Source: Adiantum capillus-veneris (taxonomy: Eukaryota; Streptophyta; Polypodiopsida; Polypodiales; Pteridaceae). From it: 64,000 bases of DNA. A program made the translations under genes and the position numbers. How positions within the stretch are numbered: position 1 is the first letter of the stretch; every line of letters begins with the position of its first letter. The notes beneath the pieces are model-generated. The model made no database searches, was not told the DNA's origin, and worked only from the letters and a program-made list of their open reading frames with translations. This document shows positions 57,439 through 64,000 of this stretch, in pieces. The DNA lies in assembly GCA_014529385.2 (NCBI GenBank), contig CM043967.1, positions 4,149,001 through 4,213,000 of the forward strand, given 5' to 3'.

Positions 57439-58888
57439 TCACACTCTTCCATCTACTTTGCATCCATAGGTAGATAGTTCTTGAACTTCACCAAATAGCG
57501 TCGTACAATTTTCCCTTTCCTTATGTGCCAAAATTTGCTCAGGTACCAAGACCTCATCAAGTTCTTCAACTTCTGGCATATCTTCTGGCACATCACCCAC
57601 AAAGGGTCTTAGAAGACTCACGTGAAACACATTATGAATCTTCCAAGTGTTAGGCAATTTCAGCCTGTATCCAACATCATTGATCTTATCAAATACTTGA
57701 AAAGGTCCATAGTCATGCATGCTGAGCTTCCGAAACGACCTTTCCTTGCCCTTCATTTTCTTAAACCTTGCCTTTTCAAACCGTAAAAGTACCCAATCAC
57801 CAAGTGAAAACAACAACTCACGACGGTGACGATCAGCAACCCTTTTCTGCTTTGCTTGGGTCTTCTCCAAGGCAAGCTTGATCTTCTTATACATTTCATC
57901 CATATTCTCAACATAACGATCTGCTCCAAAAATTTGTCCTTTGTGTGCAAAATGGCAGGAACCTTTTTGCCACCCTCAACAATCTCAAAAGGTGCCTTGC
58001 CTGTTGACGAATGCACCATATTGTTATACGGATACTCAAGCATGGGTAGATACTGTTCCCACTTGCCCTTATTATCTGACATATAACATTTCAGTAGATC
58101 TAAGACAATAGAATTAGCCTCTTCTTACTGCCCATCGGTTTGTGGATGAAATGAGGATGAAAACTTGAGCGTGGTGCCCATGTTTTCAAACAAGCCTCTC
58201 CCAAAAAGGCTAGTCATATGACGAGGATCACGATCATTGACAATAGACCGTGGCGTACCATGGTACTTGAAGACATTGTACATAAACATTCGTGCCATCT
58301 GATCAGATTTTATCTTCAACCTGACAGGAATAAAATGGGCCTGCTTGCTTAACATGCAAATGATGGTCCATATACCATGATTCCCTAACAGCGTTCTTAG
58401 AAGATCAAAGATAAAATCCATAGGAATGCTTTCCCATGACTTATCTGGAATAGGTAGTGGCTGTAATAACCTTGGTGCCTTTTGCCTGTCAAACTTGACG
58501 TTTTGGCAAGTAACGCATGCTCGCACAAAGGCATCTACATCTCTTCTCAAAGTAGGCCAATAAAAGAATGTTTCCACCACTTTCATTGTCGCATCTATAA
58601 CACGATGCCCTACATACAGTGAGACATAGCTTTCTACCATAACTTTATGTCGCAATGGCCTTGTGACACATAATCTACCATGCATCATCATAAAACCATC
58701 CTTGAGGAGGTAGTAGTCATGGCGTTGCCCATCTTGCAACTGTTCAAGATCCTTGTAAAATCTTCATCAATAGCATATTGTTCCTTCATATCATCAAGCT
58801 CATGATAAGAAGGAATTGACACAGCTGAAATTTGTGGCTTTCTTGATAACGCATCAGCCACAACGTTCTTCTTGCCTTCCACATACAC
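57439..58888 (-). pseudogene. Gypsy M integrase
   Basis: Block order: the RNase H end VEGKKNVVADALSRK (58888), the HHCC zinc region (VGHRVIDATMKVVETFFYWP, RACVTCQNVKFDRQ), the core with MDFIFDLLR-like SIPMDFIFDLL (first D), SIVNDRDPRHMTSLFGRGLF (second D), SSSFHPQTDGQ, and then EYPYNNMVHSSTGKAPFEIV. The C-terminal part (57903-57439) has DRHRRELLFSLGDWVLLRFE, YGPFQVFDKINDVGYRLKLP and NVFHVSLLRPFV, then an acidic stretch with VPEQILAHKE. That may be a chromodomain remnant as in chromoviruses, but it is too degraded to be sure. Frameshifts lie at about 58125 and 57900. Confidence 0.8.
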
Positions 58889-60291
58889 AATCTAAAAGTG
58901 GAACATAGAGAGAATGTTTGCCTATCGCATGCCCTTTTCCGATAATTTTGACTGTGTCAAGCAGTATCGCAACGTCTGATGATCTGTCTGGACAACAAAA
59001 TCAACAGCTAACAGGTAGTGCTTTTAGTTAGAAAGCGCATGAATCACAGCCAGTAGCTCTTTCTAATAGATTTGCATCGTCTTTTTTGGCCCTTGCAAGA
59101 TTCTGCTCTCGTAAGCTACTACCCAACCATCTTGCATTAACACTGCCCCAATACTATTGTCACACACATCACACTGGACCACAAATGACTTCCTAAGATC
59201 TGGTAAGACAATTACTGGATTGGAAGTCATCTTTTCCTTTAAGATATTAAAAGCTCAAATCTCTTTTTGTGTCCACTTGAACGTGACCTTTTTCTTTTGT
59301 AACGCATGTAAGGGTGAAGCAATCTTGGCAAAGTTCCTGATAAAGCTTCTATAGTAAGAGCATGAGCCCAAGAAGCTATGGACATCATGCACAGTCTTCA
59401 AAGTTGACCATGTTCTAATTGCTTCAACCTTGGCAAGATCCATTCGAACACCATCCTTTGACACTATGTGACCAAGAAGCTATGGACATCATGCACAGTC
59501 TTCAAAGTTGACCATGTTCTAATTGCTTCAACCTTGGCAAGATCCATTCGAACACCATCCTTTGACACTATGTGACCAAGAAGCTATGGACATCATGCAC
59601 AGTCTTCAAAGTTGACCATGTTCTAATTGCTTCAACCTTGGCAAGATCCATTCGAACACCATCCTTTGACACTATGTGACCAAGAAAGTGAATCTCTTCC
59701 AAGAAGACCTCACTTTTCTTAGGATTAACGAGTAACCTATGACTGTGTAGCTCTTCGAAGACAATGGTCAAGTGACACCTATGCTCCTCTTCATTCTTTG
59801 AGTAGACTATCATGTTGTCAAACAATGTATAGACAAACTTCTGATGTGGGCGGAAAATCCGATCCATCATCCTATTGAACGTAGCAGGAGCATTTGTAAG
59901 ACCAAACGGCATCACTCAAAAATCATACACACCAAATGTCGTCCTAAACGTAGTCTTGTGCACATCTTGTGGCCTAATACGAATCGGATGGTACCCACTC
60001 TTAAGGTCTATCCTCCTGAAAATTGCAGCAAACTCTAGTCTGTCAAGAATATCATCAATCCTTGGAATAGGAAACCTGTTCTTGATGGTATTTCAACGCA
60101 CAGTAATCAATACACATGCGCCAAGAGCCACCCTTCTTCTGCACTAGAAGCACTAGGGAGCAAGAGGGTGAACTACTAGCGTGAATCAGCCCTTTCTCTA
60201 ACAACTCCTCTACTTGGCCCATAATCTCTTTCTGCTGAGCCGCAGTAACCCTGTACGGAGGCCTATTTGGTGGGCTACAACTTGGCACCAA
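58889..60291 (-). pseudogene. Gypsy M reverse transcriptase and RNase H
   Basis: Minus order: [39 protein letters not shown], then after a frameshift DDILDRLEFAAIFRR-like sequence, MPFGLTNAPATFNRMMDRIF, the catalytic YTLFDNMIVYSKNEEEHR, HFLGHIVSKDGVRMDLAKVE, LGSCSYYRSFIRNFAKIASP and RNase H fragments to 58889. The Y/F-x-D-D box reads FDNM (second Asp is Asn). A 104-bp segment of the RT connection is present three times at 59372-59683. Not functional. Confidence 0.8.
59372..59683. repeat. 104-bp tandem repeat, three copies, inside gypsy M RT
   Basis: GAAGCTATGGACATCATGCA starts at 59372, 59476 and 59580, and each unit ends CACTATGTGACCAA. The copies look identical by eye, except that the first is preceded by different sequence. 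104 is not a multiple of three, so each unit shifts the frame. It could be real recent slippage or an assembly error. Confidence 0.9.
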
Positions 60292-60293
60292 AT

Positions 60294-60953
60294 CTATTGC
60301 ATGATCCTCAGGCCTCTACGACAACAACTGAGATGGTAATGAATCAAAAAACAGTCACTAAACTCTCGCAAAAATGCTGACCTTTCTTTATGTAGCACAA
60401 ATAAATTTGACTGACAATTATCTGAAACATCACATGCAAAAATCAAGTACGTAGAAAGATGATTCTTAATTACAGAAGTGGTAGCCGAAGCAGATACAAG
60501 AGGGACAGACTCCCCTTTAAGCTTTACATCAAGGATGTGAGTATTGCCTCTATGCTGAAGGGTGATCTTTTTGTTGAAGACATCCAGCACTCCACGTATA
60601 CAAAGCATCCACGGAATTCCCAACAACGCATCGTATCCTTCCAGTGGCATGATGTAAACTTCTTTTGTGTCCACATATGAGTGAATATGCAGATGCACTT
60701 TTCCAATGAGATAGGCGTAACACATTCTGAGTAGCCAGGACATGCCAACCCTGCCTTTGTTGTGTACCCCATCTCTTCAGCTTTGATGGCCAACTCTTGG
60801 CCAACTCTCGTGAGAGAAAGTTATCTTTAAGCACCCGGATCAAAGAAGATAAGTGATGTCTCGTCTCTAACTTTACCCCATGCTCTGCATAGCTCGCTAG
60901 CATCTGAGTTTAGCCTATCGTCCACCATGTCTCGCACTAAACCTGTCACAAAG
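60294..60953 (-). pseudogene. Gypsy M aspartic protease
   Basis: Minus strand: SLIFFDPGA (active site D-P-G-A, as in part of the plant gypsy elements), DNFLSRELA, LICGHKRSLHH-region shifts, MPLEGYDALLGIPWMLCIRG (LLGIPW end) and VLDVFNKKITLQHRGNTHIL. A stop (TAA for the residue after DPGA) and frameshifts break it. It would process Gag-Pol. Gag is expected upstream but is separated by element N. Confidence 0.7.
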
Positions 60954-61488
60954 TGATGACGTGGCGGACAACAGAAACCCTAAAATTCCTGCAAACCCTA
61001 ATTTTTGCCAAAAACCCTAAATTCCGGAAATCGCGGAGGCGGATTATTAAAAAATAAAAAAATAAATTTTATTTTTTTTTTTTTGGAAAATGATGAGCGA
61101 CGCGAATTTTGCTTTTGCTTTTTTTTAAAAAAAAAAGAGAAAAGACTCTCTAAGAGAGAGAGAGAACTGATGCTTTTGATTTTAAAAGCTTTTGGGGCTC
61201 TGCTTTTGGGCATCCCTTGTAACCTTTAAATTAGTGGTGAGGGCCTCACTTCTCAGGGCATCTGGACGCAGAGTCTGAGAGTGAAACCCTAACCGCTCTC
61301 TTGTACTTTGATGATTGATTAATACAAAAAGAAATACCGAAAGGGGCGCCAGTCTTTGGGGCCAATATCTCTAGGCACGGAACTCCGCCGGGCCAGTGCA
61401 AATCTATTGTGATCTGTGAATTGTTTTGAAGTGGTTATTTGGTGCTGTCGCGGTTGATTCTTGACTTGGAGTGTCCAAGTTTGTTACA
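60954..61488 (+). repeat. Gypsy N 5' LTR
   Basis: Starts TGATGACGTGG and ends TTTGTTACA, two bases before a tRNA-Met PBS. The LTR has A/T-rich runs (61047-61135), GA repeats (61155-61166) and a late leader-like part. The left boundary is inferred from the loss of element M homology and a TG; a second LTR is not available for comparison. Confidence 0.6.
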
Positions 61489-61489
61489 G

Positions 61490-61501
61490 TGGTATCAGAG
61501 C
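61490..61501 (+). promoter_or_regulatory. Gypsy N primer binding site (initiator tRNA-Met)
   Basis: TGGTATCAGAGC, the same 12 bases as the copia PBS at 8170, one base after the LTR end. Many plant gypsy elements also use tRNA-Met. Confidence 0.9.
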
Positions 61502-61559
61502 ACGACCGATTTCTCTTCTACGGGAAATCCGATCCCCGAATTTTTTTTCCGCGGCACCT

Positions 61560-63130
61560 ATGGCTTCAGGCAATGATCAGTCGACTCCCTCTGCATCTGG
61601 AGATGCGGGCTGGGATCACAACGAAGATTCAGACAGAGAGTATGGCCCGCCTCGGCCTACTCAGGCGGAGCAAACAGAGATGGAGCGTCGTCAATTGATT
61701 GGCGATGCAACAAAGATGATGCTCAATTTTGCCAAGGACCCGAAGATGGTAAAATATATGAACCAGACCTCTTTGAAAGAGGTACAGACAGAGTGGCAGA
61801 GAACCACAACACCACTCCCGAAACCCGCTCTCAAGAAACCTTCTACCTCCAAGAAATATACGGAGAAGGAACTGGAGAACGTGGTTGATGCACGGATTGC
61901 TCAGCTTTTCGACGTGCAAAAGAAAGGCAAAAAGCACGGCAAAAAGCAGAACAAAGGTACTGACTTCCCGGGATATTTGGGTCGTCAGTCGACATTCGAC
62001 AAAGCAAAGAAACGGAAGAAGCGTGTTCGATTTGAAGGAGTACCCAGTTCTTCTTCTTCTTCTTCTGACAGTTCTTCTAGCTCCTCGGATTAGAGCGAAG
62101 AAGACAGAAAAAAAGCAAAAAGCGAAGCAAGACACAAAGCTTCGGAACGGGCAAGAAAAAGGCAAAGAAGGCTACATCTCGCCCAGAGACTGACAGTTCT
62201 ACTGAGGACTCGTCTACAGACAGCTCAGATTCCGATGACGGAAAGTTTTATGCGAACAAGAAGAATTTTTACAAAGCCAACCAGTATGACTTTCTCGAAG
62301 ATAACAGCAAGAAAGTCCGAGAGTTTAAGGAAGGTGGCCACTCGATCAAGTTTGATACTTTTCAGGATACTCAGATGCTTCGAAGGCTTTGTCTCTTATA
62401 CAGCAGTTTGACATCGCTTTCGCGGGAGGACGCTATTCAGAGCACTCCAAGATTCGGAGAGCTGCCTCTTACTCTGAGGGGCATGCTCGTACTTGGTGGT
62501 CCACGCTTCTATTAAGCAAGACTGTGCCAGTTACATGGCTGAAATTCAAGAGGCTTTTTATTTCTTCTTGGTTGACTCAAGAGTTTGAGCGAGATATACG
62601 AGCTGCTTGGAACCATCTCCGGATGACCAAGAGCGATACAGTGAATTCTTATTGTGAAAGATTCTGGAGCTCTTTTCTACCCGCCTCTTCATTCAAGAAG
62701 ATCTCGTTCAGAGAACAAATTGAGCGGTTTACCTTGGGTCTACCTACAGAGATCCGAGATCACTGCTTGGAACAGAAGTCAGCTTCTATTCAGGAGTTGA
62801 TGAGTCATGCGAAGCGGGGCTTTGCCATTCACTCTGGCAGTCTGACCTACCCCACAGATGAGGCCATGACACAACGAGCCAAACAGACTTCTGGGAATGA
62901 AAGTAGAATGAAAAAGAGCAACCCAGAGAAAAAAAAAGGATGCACGACCCAAGCTTACTCCTGAGGAGAGAGCTCGCTTCATCAGAGAGGGGAAGTGCTT
63001 TGGATGCGGGAAACATGGACATATTTCCGCAAAGTGCCCTGATAAGGCACAGAAAGAACAGAATGATAAAGACGACGACAGGTCTGAGAGTTCGAGAGCA
63101 GCTGAGGAATGTGGCAGAAAAGGCAGATAG
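61560..63130 (+). pseudogene. Gypsy N gag
   Basis: From ATG 61560 (MASGNDQSTPSASGDAGWDH) through a charged region (KKHGKKQNKGTDFPGYLGRQ) and a Ser tract ending at TAG 62091-62093. After frameshifts the gag domain lies at 62389-62964 (SYSEGHARTWWSTLLLSKTV, RLFISSWLTQEFERDIRAAW, LPTEIRDHCLEQKSASIQEL). The zinc knuckle CFGCGKHGHISAKC (CX2CX4HX4C) is at about 62995-63040, after a frameshift at a poly-A run (62930-62937). Broken, but all parts are in order. Confidence 0.75.
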
Positions 63131-63169
63131 AAAAGCAGAACTGGTACCACATGGCGTGGGACTTGCACC

Positions 63170-63530
63170 GAATCAAATGAATGAAAGTACAAACTTTGCC
63201 GTTTTTTTTTGGGGCAAAGTGAAGGATCAAGAAGCTCTTTTGAAGGAGCCAAGGCCAACTTCTTTTCACTTGGAATTGGCGGCTCGATTTGGAACTACGC
63301 CCGACAGACTGACGCCACAGGCGGAGGTAGTTCGACTGGCACCCGGATGGGATGTTGCCATTACAGCGAGCATTGGCAAACTTCGTTTGCAATGACAGGG
63401 GTGTTCAGGGCACGTGAGTGACGTTCTACTCGGGATCCCTTGGTACCACAAGAACTACGCCGTGGTTGACTACCGGGCCGAGAAAGCGACTTTGATAAAT
63501 GAAGGGCTTAGAGATTGTACTTGATGAACT
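63170..63530 (+). pseudogene. Gypsy N protease remnant
   Basis: ELAARFGTTPDRLTPQAEVV, VAITASIGKLRLQ, then after TGA 63393-63395 DVLLGIPWYHKNYAVVDYRA, the typical LLGIPW end of plant gypsy protease. The D-S/T-G active site expected at about 63230-63260 is not readable in one frame (nearest reading FEGAKANFFSL), so it is lost or frameshifted near the T-run at 63201-63210. Confidence 0.6.
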
Positions 63531-63657
63531 TCAGTTTTCTTACTCATTCTTTTGGGAGAACTGAACGATGGATAAAAGTTGAATATGTTTTGACCTGAAG
63601 AAAAGAACGCCAAGATTTTTTTCTCCACGCTCATGCCGATTGCTTTTGAGAGGGCCT

Positions 63658-64000
63658 GAAGATCATACCATTGATCTGATATCTGGAAGCACGCCACCGA
63701 ATCGGCCACCTTATCGTGTGAGCCGAGTACAAAATGAAAAGATTATGAACTCAGTGAAAGACCTCTTGGAAAAGGGTCTTGTCCAGCCTAGTACTTCACC
63801 GTATTGCTCTCCAGTATTGTTGGTTTTGAAGAAAGACGGATCTTGGAGAATGTGCATCGATTATAGCACTCTCAACGAAATCACCATCAAGAACAGATTT
63901 CCGATTCCTAGGATCGATGATATACTCGACAGGTTACAGGGATCCTCGTGCTTTAGCAGGATTGACTTGAAGACTGGATATCATCAGATCAGGATAGCGC
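63658..64000 (+). pseudogene. Gypsy N reverse transcriptase, N-terminal part (cut by window end)
   Basis: Open frame of 114 codons with no [83 protein letters not shown] and [16 protein letters not shown]. These are RT fingers and palm motifs up to just before the F/Y-x-D-D box, which lies beyond 64000. No lesion in this part, so the pol of this copy may be better kept than its gag. Confidence 0.85.

Larger units (their letters stand above)
57300..60953 (-). mobile_element. Ty3/gypsy element M, pol region, minus strand
   Basis: Reading on the minus strand: protease (60953-60550), RT (60291-about 59250), RNase H (about 59250-58850), integrase (58790-57440). The order is Ty3/gypsy. Gag is missing: upstream sequence is cut at 60953 by the LTR of element N. 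The 3' LTR is not seen, as the element ends near 57300 against the L1-type LINE. Frameshifts are common. Confidence 0.85.
60954..64000 (+). mobile_element. Ty3/gypsy element N, 5' part, runs off the window
   Basis: 5' LTR (60954-61488), PBS (61490-61501), gag (from ATG 61560), zinc knuckle (about 62986), protease remnant and RT start (63658-64000). It is probably inserted in element M, because M's protease reads right up to 60953 on the opposite strand. The bases before the LTR are CAAAG, a candidate target duplicate. The right end is outside the window. Confidence 0.8.

Noticed and set aside
59372-59683. CRISPR-like array
   Set aside because: Adjacent 104-bp units without spacers, inside a retrotransposon RT: a simple tandem duplication.
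60840-60900. D-P-G-A at the gypsy M protease active site as an unusual variant
   Set aside because: DPG at this position is, to my knowledge, common in part of the plant gypsy elements, so it is not remarkable alone.

Overview
The window is a piece of a repeat-rich land-plant nuclear genome. A seed-free plant, most likely a fern, is my best guess. The grounds are the TYACILKACG / LLDMYAKCG style of the PPR fragments, a multi-exon gene with Sfi1-like centrin-binding spacing (centrioles occur in plants with motile sperm), and a LINE family that does not read like the usual plant L1. This placement is inference. Apart from one partial multi-exon gene, almost everything is transposable-element sequence, mostly decayed. 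No rRNA, tRNA or CRISPR was recognised.

Layout. 1-14214 (plus its 3' LTR from 14215) is a decayed Ty3/gypsy element whose 5' end lies outside the window. It carries gag with several zinc knuckles, a protease, RT-RNase H, integrase, and a second retropepsin-like ORF after integrase. A much better preserved Ty1/copia element (7394-12929) sits inside it, with two LTRs, a PBS, a PPT and a 5-bp AAGAG target duplication. 14215-19331 holds the gypsy LTR, an intact small acidic ORF, an inverted repeat, PPR debris and unassigned sequence.

19332-51346 is dominated by one LINE family, here called the TC-tail LINE, in about eleven copies or fragments (A-K). ORF1 is a coiled-coil/RNA-binding protein. ORF2 has an APE endonuclease, RT, a CX2CX8HX4C zinc motif and a C-terminal QxxITDFF motif. 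The 3' end is a conserved ...AATATAACATTTCAT followed by (CT)n instead of poly-A. New copies repeatedly start inside the (CT)n tail of an older copy, giving trains of LINEs. Between them lie a PPR pseudogene array with a 740-bp tandem duplication (30650-33780) and the host gene (34103-36701, minus strand, eight visible exons, 5' exons missing).

51347-57290 is a second, L1-type LINE on the minus strand, with a DUF4283-like/zinc-knuckle ORF1. 57300-60953 is a minus-strand Ty3/gypsy pol. 60954-64000 is the 5' part of another gypsy element (LTR, PBS, gag, start of RT) that appears to be inserted into the preceding one.

The most notable observations concern the TC-tail LINE. ORF1 and ORF2 lie in one frame separated only by TGA-CGG, a known leaky-stop context. 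A PCNA-box-like motif is kept near the ORF2 C-terminus. Insertion appears to be self-targeted into its own microsatellite tails. Nonsense mutations in these copies are repeatedly CAG to TAG, as expected from deamination of methylated CHG sites.
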